From Bacillus litorisediminis (GTDB taxonomy: Bacteria > Bacillota > Bacilli > Bacillales > JC228): a stretch of DNA of 63,502 nucleotides. The stretch spans positions 1 to 63,502 of the forward strand of contig NZ_JAKZKT010000024.1 of assembly GCF_022808645.1 (NCBI RefSeq), read 5' to 3'. Shown piece by piece: positions 53,852-61,932 of the stretch (within the stretch, counting starts at the first letter, position 1; each line of letters begins with the position of its first letter). A program made the translations under genes and the position numbers. The notes below the pieces were generated by a model. It made no database searches, had not been told where the DNA came from, and worked only from the letters and a program-made list of their open reading frames with translations.

Positions 53852-54751
53852 ATGACATATGTGATTGGGATTGACGGTGGCGGAACGAAAACAAAGGCAA
53901 CCTGTTTTGATTTGGAATCGGCAAAAGCCGTATATACCGCTGAAACCGGCAGGGTAAACTTTTTATTTCAGTTTGAAGAAAGTGTTAAACAAATTTCGCG
54001 GGCTATCGAAGCTTGTGTACATCATATGGAAAATGAGCTGCCCAAAAAGTTATTAATTGGTGCTGCGGGGGCAATTTCTGAGGAAGTATGCAGAAGGGCT
54101 GAACAGGAGTTTCAATCAAGATGGTGTCAGAATGTTCGTGTCATCGATGATGCCCGGCTCGCTCATACAGCCCTTCTTAAAGGACAAGATGGAATCCTGG
54201 TTATTTCCGGGACAGGCTCGATAGCGTTAGGACGAAGCAAGGGGATGGAGTGGCGTACAGGCGGCTGGGGATATTTGCTGGGGGATGAAGGCAGCGGTTA
54301 TTGGGTTAGCATTAAAGCGATCCAATACGTTCTGCACCAACTTGAAATGAAGCAAAGTAATGATGGATTAACGCATGCCTTGCTGCAAAGGATTCAAGGA
54401 AATTCTGTTTCCGATATTAAAAATTTTGTATATACCTCTTCCAGACAAGAAATCGCAGGACTTTCAGAACTCATTAGTGAAGAAGCGATGAGAAATTCAG
54501 AGGCGGCCATATCCATTTTGCGAAGAGCAGGCGTTGAATTAGCTTTATTAGTGAATCGATCCTTATCTGCTGCACCCAAACCGATTCAGAGTCCGAAGAT
54601 CGCTGTTTCCGGCAGTTTGCTGATGAAAAATGATATCGTATTTGAATCATTCAAACAAGTGATTGAGCGGGATTTTTCAATGAGTAGTATCATTAGAGAG
54701 AATCAGGATGTTTGCAGAGCAGTTTTATATGCAGAAATAAACGTTCATTAA
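53852..54751 (+). CDS. BadF/BadG-type N-acetyl-hexosamine kinase, MurK-like
   Basis: A 299-residue ASKHA kinase of the BadF/BadG/BcrA/BcrD family. The phosphate loop is GIDGGGTKTK (6-15), a second one is ISGTGSIALG, and GGWGYLLGDEGSGYW follows. Relatives are GlcNAc kinases and the MurNAc/GlcNAc kinase MurK of Clostridium. In a locus with importers instead of a MurP PTS, it is the expected enzyme to make MurNAc-6-P for MurQ, and possibly GlcNAc-6-P. It closes the importer C operon. Confidence 0.88.
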   Translation: MTYVIGIDGGGTKTKATCFDLESAKAVYTAETGRVNFLFQFEESVKQISRAIEACVHHMENELPKKLLIGAAGAISEEVCRRAEQEFQSRWCQNVRVIDDARLAHTALLKGQDGILVISGTGSIALGRSKGMEWRTGGWGYLLGDEGSGYWVSIKAIQYVLHQLEMKQSNDGLTHALLQRIQGNSVSDIKNFVYTSSRQEIAGLSELISEEAMRNSEAAISILRRAGVELALLVNRSLSAAPKPIQSPKIAVSGSLLMKNDIVFESFKQVIERDFSMSSIIRENQDVCRAVLYAEINVH

Positions 54752-54755
54752 GGGA

Positions 54756-54786
54756 GGTCGCCTCAAAAAGAGTCGACTTTTTTCTA
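54756..54786 (+). terminator. Terminator after the sugar kinase
   Basis: GTCGCCTC and GAGTCGAC pair with one internal mismatch around AAAAA, followed by a T-run. Confidence 0.6.
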
Positions 54787-55089
54787 TTGATGGGGATAGG
54801 GGACAGGTTCCTTGAACCAGGAAGTCTCCCCAAATAGGACAGTGAATCCGTTTTCTGTACAAAAACAAGTAATTTTCCATTTTAAAGGACAATGGATTCG
54901 CTATTCGGGCAAAATAGGAACTAGATCCCTAGAACAGTATCGGATATTCCGTTCACTCCAATCTGAAGGTTATACTTTAACAATAAGGAATCTTTACCAA
55001 TCTCACAACAGCAATAATCTAATAAATTATATTTAAATGAAAGGCAATAAAAATGGAGACTTACTTAATTGTGTTTTGGAGGGTGGAAA
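54787..55089. other. Intergenic stretch with interspersed-repeat debris
   Basis: About 300 bases without a convincing gene. GGGGACAGGTTCCTTG at about 54797 and GGACAATGGATTCGCTATT at about 54888 resemble short repeats seen elsewhere in the window (395-465 and 24730-24770). A 74-codon open frame (54812-55036) has no ribosome binding site or family resemblance. Confidence 0.4.
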
Positions 55090-55776
55090 ATGACTTTACT
55101 GGATATGCTGCTTAAAACTTTGATTACGTTCATTATCTTATATGGCTTGTGCAGGATATTAGGGAAAAAGCTAATTTCCCAAATGACTTTCTTTGATTTC
55201 GTCGCAGGTGTAACTCTTGGATCTATTTCAGCGTCTTTTCTGTTTACTAACAACATCCCTATTTATGTGGGGCTTGCTTCACTTATATTCTTTGCTTTAT
55301 TATCACTCGTCCTTGATATTAGTTCTATGAAATGGCTGCGCTTTCAAAAGATTGCGAACGGAGAACCTTCGATTATTATTCAAAACGGCAAGATTCGGGA
55401 AAAGGAAATGATTCGTGCCAGACTAACGATGAATGAACTTCTGTTTCTTTTGAGAAAGAAAAACGCTTTTTATTTAGATGAAGTGGAGTTAGCTATTTTT
55501 GAAACAGATGGAACTTTATCCGTATTGAAAAAGGTTCAAAACCAGCCTGTGACTAAAATCGAATCGCAAACCCATCTTTATTCCCTTCCAAGAGGTATTA
55601 CAAAAACAGTGATTAAAGATGGGAAAGTGATTCATGAGAATTTAGAACAGGCAGGTAAGGACGAAGCCTGGCTGTTATCTGTCTTAAAGGCAAATGGAAT
55701 GGTGGATGTATCCCAGGTATCGATTGCGCAGGTGGATGAATTAGGAAAGGTTTATATTGATCGGAAGGATGAATGA
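55090..55776 (+). CDS. DUF421 (YetF-like) membrane protein, second copy
   Basis: A 228-residue protein with three N-terminal helices, then a DUF421 domain (GEPSIIIQNGKIREKEMIRARLTMNELLFLLR, FETDGTLSVLKK). It is a paralogue of the 18-kb protein. ATG 55090 with GGAGGGTGG upstream; the TTG at 55069 is not needed. Role unknown. Confidence 0.88.
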   Translation: MTLLDMLLKTLITFIILYGLCRILGKKLISQMTFFDFVAGVTLGSISASFLFTNNIPIYVGLASLIFFALLSLVLDISSMKWLRFQKIANGEPSIIIQNGKIREKEMIRARLTMNELLFLLRKKNAFYLDEVELAIFETDGTLSVLKKVQNQPVTKIESQTHLYSLPRGITKTVIKDGKVIHENLEQAGKDEAWLLSVLKANGMVDVSQVSIAQVDELGKVYIDRKDE

Positions 55777-55876
55777 ATACTTCCGGATGGCGGGTTATAT
55801 TTGTGGGCAATTTAGTAACAATTCCTGTAAAATTCCGTCTATCTTTAAAAGAGATTAAACAATAGGGGGACAATTT

Positions 55877-56785
55877 GTGAAAAGATTAACGGGATTTATA
55901 CTTTTGATGATTGCATTGCTATTTGGATGCAGTTCTAACCAAAGTGAATCAGCTGATAGTGCCAGCATGGAAGCAGGTACAGAGGAAAGTGCTGCGGTAT
56001 CTGACGGTGAGAGGGTTGCTCAAGGAGAAGACCAAAGTGCAGAGAACCAAAACAATTCAAATGGCGATACTGCAGCAGGTGAGACAACAGAACGGATGGT
56101 AATGTATAACGCCGCGTTAACCATGGCTGTAGCTGATGTTGAAGAGGCCATTTCTTTAATTGAAGATAAAACGACTCAAATGAAAGGGTATATTGTCCAA
56201 TCCTCAACCTATGAACAGGATGAAAAAATATACGGATCCTTAAGTGTTCGTATTCCGAGTGAGCAGTTGCATACTTTTATGGATGAAATCGGTACGATTA
56301 GTGAAAAGGTAATCCAAAAGTCGATTGAAGGACAAGATGTGACAGAAGAATATGTCGATTTAGAATCGCGCCTCCGAGCAAAACAGGCAGTTGAGTCTAG
56401 ACTATTGGATTTATTAAATCAGGCTGAAACAACAGAGGACTTACTAAAAATTTCAGAAGATTTGGGGCAGGTCCAAGCGGAAATCGAACAAATTGAAGGG
56501 AGAAAGCAATATTTAGAAAATCGTACAGAGTTTGCTCAAGTGAGCCTAAATATAGAAGATGCTTCTGTTCATGTGCCAGAAATTACAAAAGGAGAAGAAC
56601 TCCAAACGGGAAGCAAAATGAAACAAGCATTTATGAATTCTATCAATTTGATTGTAAGCTTTTTTTCAGGAGTTTTAGTCTTTTTAATTGGTTATTCACC
56701 ATTGCTGATTTTAATTGCGATCCCATGTATTGTTATTTGGCTGATTATAAGAAAGAAAAATAATTCAAATTCACATGAGGCATAA
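55877..56785 (+). CDS. DUF4349 lipoprotein
   Basis: A 302-residue protein with lipobox FGC (C18), a low-complexity acidic linker (20-70), a DUF4349 domain with a long coiled coil (about 150-225, RLRAKQAVESRLLDLLNQAETTEDLL in family style) and one C-terminal membrane helix (about 265-290). Function unknown; some family members are envelope-stress related. Monocistronic, with GGGGGA upstream. Confidence 0.82.
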   Translation: MKRLTGFILLMIALLFGCSSNQSESADSASMEAGTEESAAVSDGERVAQGEDQSAENQNNSNGDTAAGETTERMVMYNAALTMAVADVEEAISLIEDKTTQMKGYIVQSSTYEQDEKIYGSLSVRIPSEQLHTFMDEIGTISEKVIQKSIEGQDVTEEYVDLESRLRAKQAVESRLLDLLNQAETTEDLLKISEDLGQVQAEIEQIEGRKQYLENRTEFAQVSLNIEDASVHVPEITKGEELQTGSKMKQAFMNSINLIVSFFSGVLVFLIGYSPLLILIAIPCIVIWLIIRKKNNSNSHEA

Positions 56786-56790
56786 AAAAA

Positions 56791-56820
56791 CCAAGAAGAT
56801 ATTCTTCTTCTTGGATTATT
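56791..56820 (+). terminator. Terminator-like hairpin after the DUF4349 gene
   Basis: CCAAGAAGA (56791-56799) and TCTTCTTGG (56806-56814). The plus-strand T-tract is weak. A second inverted repeat, GGGCTTTCG/CGAAAGCCC, lies at 56840-56865. Confidence 0.55.
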
Positions 56821-56899
56821 CCATTAATTCATATGTAAGGGGGCTTTCGGAAATCGAAAGCCCTTAGCCATTCTTTTAAACTGTTTCTACTAAAGAAGA

Positions 56900-57106
56900 T
56901 TAACGAGTTCCGCCTAACTGCTGTTCAGCCATCTGAACTAGTCTTTTTGTGATCTCACCACCCACAGAACCGTTAGCACGTGAGGTAGTATCTGGACCAA
57001 GCTGAACACCAAATTCTTGGGCGATTTCGAATTTCATTTGATCAAGCGCAGCTTGTACACCAGGTACTAATAGATTGTTGTTGTTATTGCTACGTTGCCC
57101 TGCCAT
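56900..57106 (-). CDS. Alpha/beta-type small acid-soluble spore protein
   Basis: A 68-residue SASP that coats and protects spore DNA. Typical are [27 protein letters not shown] and [19 protein letters not shown], including the EIAQEFG GPR cleavage region. ATG 57106 has AGGAGGTGATC directly upstream. Confidence 0.95.
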   Translation of the reverse strand: MAGQRSNNNNNLLVPGVQAALDQMKFEIAQEFGVQLGPDTTSRANGSVGGEITKRLVQMAEQQLGGTR

Positions 57107-57396
57107 GTTGATCACCTCCTTATTGATATGTTGTACTGATATTAAAAAAATATGTAGAAAGTCCTAATTTTTTTTTGAAGAAAAGGAGGGTCATAACCTG
57201 CATGAAAGATGGAATAGTAAGGATGTAACGTAATTGTTTATGATGATACTCGAGATATTTTGCTCGGTAAAATCAATAACAATGGCGATAGAAATGTCAA
57301 AAATATCGATATCTTATGGAAATAAAATAACGAAACAATTGAAGTGCGTTTTCCGTAGTATAATGTATTAAGAATAAGGGCAGAAGGGGAAAAATT

Positions 57397-57507
57397 GTGG
57401 AAGACCAACAGAGAAGTTCAAAAGAAGGAAAGAAAGAGGTACACGATGTAGGATGTGATGGCGGATGTTCTATTTTGCATCCCAGAATTCCTGATATGGC
57501 CATTTAG
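57397..57507 (+). CDS. Hydrophilic 36-codon frame overlapping a small membrane-protein frame
   Basis: GTG start with AAGGGGA upstream. It encodes a charged peptide (EDQQRSSKEGKKEVHDVGCDGG...). Its last 50 bases overlap, in another frame, the 36-residue hydrophobic protein at 57458. The two may be one gene split by a frameshift, or an overlapping pair. Confidence 0.35.
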   Translation: MEDQQRSSKEGKKEVHDVGCDGGCSILHPRIPDMAI

Positions 57508-57568
57508 GCTTTTATTCAATCTGGCAAGAGGATTATTTAAAGTGATTGGTGATATTCTAAATATCTGA
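57458..57568 (+). CDS. 36-residue hydrophobic small protein
   Basis: The frame encodes MADVLFCIPEFLIWPFRLLF followed by NLARGLFKVIGDILNI, an amphipathic/hydrophobic segment that looks selected and not random. It has only a poor ribosome binding site of its own (TAGGATG) and overlaps the preceding frame. Unknown family. Confidence 0.45.
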   Translation: MADVLFCIPEFLIWPFRLLFNLARGLFKVIGDILNI

Positions 57569-57603
57569 ATGCAGATGTATTCATCTTACTTTTCCTGTAA
57601 GGG

Positions 57604-57768
57604 TCATTTTTCCATCAGTTTTTTTATATGTTCCTTAGGTGACCAGCAATTAAACTTATAATGGGTCTTTGTTTCGTATCCTAATCTTTTGCATCTATAA
57701 ATCATTTTTTCGCGAGCTTTAATTGCCTCAAAGTGAGTACAGGTTGCACAGCAATGAAAGTCTTTCAC
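57604..57768 (-). CDS. 54-residue cysteine-rich small protein
   Basis: A GTG-started minus-strand frame with GGGGGTGTGG upstream. The product, VKDFHCCATCTHFEAIKARE and on, has CCxxC near the N-terminus, a further Cys in YRCKRLGYETK and FNCWSPKEH near the end: four to five conserved-looking cysteines, probably a zinc site. I believe similar short proteins are widespread in Bacillus, with unknown function. Confidence 0.7.
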   Translation of the reverse strand: MKDFHCCATCTHFEAIKAREKMIYRCKRLGYETKTHYKFNCWSPKEHIKKLMEK

Positions 57769-57874
57769 ATTTCCACACCCCCATTGTCTAAGTTAGCTTT
57801 TAAGAATAGGATATCATAAATCACTTTAGAGTGTGGTACATATATGCAAAAAGAAACTCAACAAAGGAGTCACT

Positions 57875-58417
57875 ATGAAACCAGCTGTATTCTTAGATCG
57901 TGATGGAGTTATTAATGAAGTATTAACCAAAAGAGTGAAGTTTGTTAACCATCCTTCCCAATTATATTTGCTGCCAGGAGTTGAGAAAGCAATCCTAGCT
58001 TTAAATCAAGCAGGCTTAAAAGTATTTGTTGTGACTAATCAGGGAGGTGTAGGACTTGGGTTTATGAAGGAAACCACCTTACATCAGGTCCACGAACGAT
58101 TAGAGGAGCTGTTAGCTAAGGCGGATGCGACCATAGACGATATTGCCTATTGTCCGCATAAACCCCATGAAGGCTGTCAATGCAGGAAGCCTGAACCGGG
58201 TATGCTGTTCAATCTTGCAGACAAACACGGGATTGATCTATCGAAAAGCTATATGGTAGGCGATCGGGATGTTGACATTCTGGCTGGCAGAAGAGCGGGC
58301 TGCAGAACCATCCTCGTTGGAGAAGAGGGAACCACAGATGCAGATGCGACCTTCCCGGATTTGCTCCATGCGTCTAAATGGATTATTAAGGATTATCAAT
58401 CAAATAAGGAGACCTAA
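57875..58417 (+). CDS. HAD-IIIA phosphatase, GmhB/histidinol-phosphatase-like
   Basis: A 180-residue HAD phosphatase. The catalytic DRDG is at 8-11 (D8, D10), VTNQGGVG is motif 2, and a zinc loop CPHKPHEGCQCRKPEPGML is followed by MVGDRDVDILAG. This matches D-glycero-D-manno-heptose-1,7-bisphosphate phosphatases, though the physiological substrate in Bacilli is unclear. ATG 57875 with AAAGGAG upstream. Confidence 0.85.
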   Translation: MKPAVFLDRDGVINEVLTKRVKFVNHPSQLYLLPGVEKAILALNQAGLKVFVVTNQGGVGLGFMKETTLHQVHERLEELLAKADATIDDIAYCPHKPHEGCQCRKPEPGMLFNLADKHGIDLSKSYMVGDRDVDILAGRRAGCRTILVGEEGTTDADATFPDLLHASKWIIKDYQSNKET

Positions 58418-58449
58418 AACGCTTAGATAATAAAAGTCTAGGCGTTTTA
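58417..58449 (+). terminator. Terminator of the HAD gene
   Basis: AAAACGC-TTAGA and TCTAG-GCGTTTT arms around a 9-base loop, followed by T residues. Confidence 0.75.
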
Positions 58450-58509
58450 CATGTTTAAAGTTATATTTTAACAGATTGTAAAACAAGTGTAAAAACCGAT
58501 CCGAACCGA

Positions 58510-58575
58510 TTGATATCTGGGTATGGGTTTGTTATGATGTCACTGTTATCGAATTTCGATATTGGATTCCGATAA
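58510..58575 (+). promoter_or_regulatory. Promoter and inverted-repeat operator of the padR-chrA pair
   Basis: TTGATA (58510) and TATGAT (58533) with a 17-bp spacer. Right at the expected start site lies an inverted repeat, TTATCGAAT (58546-58554) and ATTCCGATAA (58566-58575). This is a likely binding site for the PadR repressor encoded just downstream. Confidence 0.55.
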
Positions 58576-58595
58576 TAGTGGGAGGCATTTTAAAG

Positions 58596-58904
58596 TTGGA
58601 AGATAAAATTCTTAGAAAACTTTTTTTGGGGTTTATTCAGATTCACATTTTGCACCATGCGGAGGAGCACCCTATCTTTGGTTTGTGGATGTTACAAGAA
58701 TTAAAAGAGCATGGATACAACATGAGTTCCGGAACTTTGTACCCTATCCTTCATTCGATGGAGAAGGATGGACTTCTTGTTAGAGAAGATCGAAAGGTAG
58801 AGGGGAAAATCAGAAAATACTATATAACAACAGAAAAGGGAAGTGCGGTACTCAAAGAAGCCAGGATGAAAGCCTTCGAACTATTTAAAGAAATAAAAGA
58901 ATAA
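58596..58904 (+). CDS. PadR-family transcriptional regulator
   Basis: A 102-residue single-domain PadR winged helix (FGLWMLQELKEHGYNMSSGTLYPILHSMEKDGLLVRE ... IRKYYITTEKG). TTG 58596 lies 10 bases after GGAGG; GTG 58578 is inside that site. It precedes the chromate transporter by 15 bases and probably represses it until chromate or a related signal appears. Confidence 0.88.
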   Translation: MEDKILRKLFLGFIQIHILHHAEEHPIFGLWMLQELKEHGYNMSSGTLYPILHSMEKDGLLVREDRKVEGKIRKYYITTEKGSAVLKEARMKAFELFKEIKE

Positions 58905-58919
58905 GGGAGAGGAGAAATC

Positions 58920-60104
58920 ATGAGACAAAAAGGAAACTTAAAATCGTTGCTTGAAATATTAATAGTTGCAACTAGACTTGGTTTAACCTCATTTGGAGGA
59001 CCTGTAGCACACCTTGGTTATTTTCATGAGGAGTATGTCCGAAGACGAAAATGGATGGACGAAAGGACATATGCCGATTTGGTGGCTTTATGCCAGTTCT
59101 TGCCTGGACCTGCAAGCAGTCAGGTAGGAATTGGAGTAGGAGTTCTTAGAGGAGGCATCCTTGGCGGTATTTTAGCTTTTATCGGCTTTACACTGCCATC
59201 TGTGCTTGCTCTAATTGTGTTTGCTCTCTTCATCCAAGGCTACAATATTGGCGATGCCGGCTGGATTCAGGGGTTAAAAATTGTAGCAGTGGCAGTTGTT
59301 GCTCATGCCATTTTGGGAATGGCGCAAAAATTAACGCCTGATCTTCAAAGGAAAACACTCGCATTAATGGCTTTGGTTATTACCTTGCTATGGCAGACAG
59401 CTTGGTCGCAAGTAAGTGTTATTGTCATTACTGGATTCATTGGTTATCTAATTTATAAACATCATGAAAAGGATGAAGGGGCTGGACTCGCCTTCCCGAT
59501 CTCAAAGCGGTTTGGGATCATCTGTCTAGTATTATTCTTTGGACTATTATTGGTCCTTCCGATTGCAAGAGAGTTAACAGCAATCGATTGGATTGCTATG
59601 TTTGACAGTTTTTATCGCTCTGGATCTCTCGTATTTGGTGGCGGTCATGTTGTATTGCCTTTATTGGAAAGAGAATTTGTACCGGCAGGATGGCTAAGTG
59701 AAGAGGCATTCTTGGCTGGATATGGGGCCGCACAGGCAGTGCCAGGTCCGTTATTTACTTTTGCATCATATATTGGAGCGGTCAGCGGCGGTTGGTTTGG
59801 CGGTTTATTAGCAACAGTTGCTATCTTTTTACCAGCATTTTTATTGGTATTGGGAACATTGCCTTTTTGGAACGCATTAAGGACTAATCCAAAAATTAAG
59901 GGAGCTCTATTGGGTGTCAATGCAGCAGTTGTAGGAATTTTAATTTCAGCCTTCTATCATCCGATTTGGACTAGTTCTATTCAGACACCAATTGATTTCG
60001 CTTTAGCCGCAATCCTTTTTAGTATGTTGGTCTACTTTAAGCTGCCGCCTTGGATTGTAGTATTAACCGGTGCAGTAGGCGGAACGCTGATTGGAATGCT
60101 GTAA
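58920..60104 (+). CDS. chrA: Chromate efflux transporter ChrA
   Basis: A 394-residue CHR-family protein made of two homologous halves. The N-half has GLTSFGGPVAHLGYFHEEYVRR and LCQFLPGPASSQVG; the C-half repeats it as GSLVFGGGHVVLPLLEREFV and AAQAVPGPLFTFASYIG. It exports chromate. Translated after a GGGAGAGGAG site, in an operon with padR. Confidence 0.94.
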   Translation: MRQKGNLKSLLEILIVATRLGLTSFGGPVAHLGYFHEEYVRRRKWMDERTYADLVALCQFLPGPASSQVGIGVGVLRGGILGGILAFIGFTLPSVLALIVFALFIQGYNIGDAGWIQGLKIVAVAVVAHAILGMAQKLTPDLQRKTLALMALVITLLWQTAWSQVSVIVITGFIGYLIYKHHEKDEGAGLAFPISKRFGIICLVLFFGLLLVLPIARELTAIDWIAMFDSFYRSGSLVFGGGHVVLPLLEREFVPAGWLSEEAFLAGYGAAQAVPGPLFTFASYIGAVSGGWFGGLLATVAIFLPAFLLVLGTLPFWNALRTNPKIKGALLGVNAAVVGILISAFYHPIWTSSIQTPIDFALAAILFSMLVYFKLPPWIVVLTGAVGGTLIGML

Positions 60105-60155
60105 TCATTAGTTTTGGGAATCGGTGAAATAAAAATCAGACATAATGGTACTAAA

Positions 60156-60186
60156 AAAGCTGTTGTCGACAATGGACAACAGCTTT
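60156..60186. terminator. Bidirectional terminator between chrA and the AgcS gene
   Basis: AAAGCTGTTGTC (60156-60167) and GACAACAGCTTT (60175-60186) are perfect complements; A/T runs flank both sides. Confidence 0.8.
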
Positions 60187-60193
60187 GTCATAC

Positions 60194-61675
60194 TTATGAA
60201 ACTTTTTCTTCCTGGCTCTTGTTTCTCTCAACCCAATAATCTGCATTTTTAATCCCTAATTTTTCCGGATCAAAGACAGGATCAAGCCCTTGTTTCTTTT
60301 GTATTTCGTAGTCTTTCAATGCTTTTAAGGCAGGTTTCGCCAAGATTAGAATAGCAATTAAGTTAAGCCAAACCATGATTCCAAGACCAATATCTCCAAA
60401 TACCCAGGCATTGCTGGCAGTTTTTACTGAACCAAAGTAAACGGCGCCGAGCATGACAATTTTTAAGGCGAACATCGCCCATTTATTAACTTTACTGCGA
60501 ATCAGATAGGCAATATTTGTTTCGGCCATATAGTAATACGCCATAATTGTTGTAAAGGCGAAGAAAAATAATGACACTGCAACAAAATCTGCCCCAAAAC
60601 CAGGAATAACTTCTTCAATCGCAATTTGCGTATATTCTGCACCAGGTTCTTCTACCCCTGGGATATTTTCAACAATCATCGTGCCGTCAGGAGCTTCTAC
60701 ATTATAGGCACCTGTAAATAAAATCATAAATGCAGTAGCTGTACAAACGAGCCAAGTATCCACATAAACAGAAAATGCTTGAACAAGTCCTTGCTTGGCA
60801 GGGTGAGACACTTCAGCAGCCCCAGCAGCATGCGGCCCTGTACCTTGACCGGCTTCGTTAGAGTAAATACCACGTTTTACCCCCCATGAGATTGCTGCAC
60901 CTAAAATCCCGCCAAAGGCAGCATCTGCACCAAATGCACTTCTAAAAATTAATGCAAATACAGCTGGTACTTCGGAAATATTAAAAAGAATGATGATCAG
61001 GGAAACAAGAATATACCCGATGGCCATGAACGGCACAACTACTTGCGCTACGTTGGCTATGCGCTTAACTCCTCCAAAAATGATGAGGGCTAAAAGAAGC
61101 ATTAAAGCAATTCCTGTAATCCAAGTATCAATGCCAAATGCGGTATCAATACTTGATGCAATCGCGTTTGCCTGAACGCCAGGCATGAGGAAGCTGAGAG
61201 CAACAACTGTTGCGATCGCAAAGATGACTCCATACCACTTCCACCCAATTCCTTTTTCAATGTAGTAGGCAGGTCCTCCGCGGTACTCCCCATCTTGTTT
61301 TACTTTATAAATCTGTGCTAATGTCGATTCAACATATGCTGTTGCAGCTCCTAGAAAAGCAATAGCCCACATCCAGAAAACAGCTCCATGCCCCCCGAAT
61401 CCAATCGCAGTGGCTACCCCTGCGATATTTCCAGTTCCAACCCTTCCGGATAATGCAACGGCAAAAGCCTGGAAGGAAGAGATTCCGGCATCAGAGCTTT
61501 TTCCTCGAAATAACTGTCTCAGCATGTCTTTGACTAAGCGAACCTGCAGAAAACGTGTTAAAAAGGAAAATAAAATTCCGACCCCAATACAAAAGATAAT
61601 CATTGGAGTGCTCCACAGGGTTTCATTCAACCAGGCAGGTGCGGTGACCGTCAGCCAATTCCAAAATTCTCCCAT
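60194..61675 (-). CDS. Sodium:alanine/glycine symporter, AgcS family (AlsT-like)
   Basis: A 493-residue transporter with about 11 helices. Family segments are GRVGTGNIAGVATAIGFGGHGAVFWMW, YRGGPAYYIEKGIG and NEAGQGTGPHAAGAA. It imports alanine or glycine (some members glutamine) with Na+. AGGAGG upstream of its start. Confidence 0.93.
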   Translation of the reverse strand: MGEFWNWLTVTAPAWLNETLWSTPMIIFCIGVGILFSFLTRFLQVRLVKDMLRQLFRGKSSDAGISSFQAFAVALSGRVGTGNIAGVATAIGFGGHGAVFWMWAIAFLGAATAYVESTLAQIYKVKQDGEYRGGPAYYIEKGIGWKWYGVIFAIATVVALSFLMPGVQANAIASSIDTAFGIDTWITGIALMLLLALIIFGGVKRIANVAQVVVPFMAIGYILVSLIIILFNISEVPAVFALIFRSAFGADAAFGGILGAAISWGVKRGIYSNEAGQGTGPHAAGAAEVSHPAKQGLVQAFSVYVDTWLVCTATAFMILFTGAYNVEAPDGTMIVENIPGVEEPGAEYTQIAIEEVIPGFGADFVAVSLFFFAFTTIMAYYYMAETNIAYLIRSKVNKWAMFALKIVMLGAVYFGSVKTASNAWVFGDIGLGIMVWLNLIAILILAKPALKALKDYEIQKKQGLDPVFDPEKLGIKNADYWVERNKSQEEKVS

Positions 61676-61932
61676 AGTTTTCCTCCTTTATTTGCTTGTT
61701 TGTTATGTTCAAAAATAAGGTTATAAGCCCATTATTTTTGTACTATTCCATTATACAAAAAATTCTTAATTTATGGACTACATTTTTTTTGGTAATACTG
61801 TACAGATGTACTATTAGAGGATTCTCCGTTTTTGAAAAGCTGAAACTAGCTATGGAGCTATTGCTTGATTTGTAGGGATTTGCTAAATACGTTTCGTTAC
61901 TATATGAAAGATGGAAGGAAAAGAGGATTTAT

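Noticed and set aside
54812-55036. 74-codon open frame
   Set aside because: No ribosome binding site, no recognisable family, and it consists partly of interspersed-repeat sequence.
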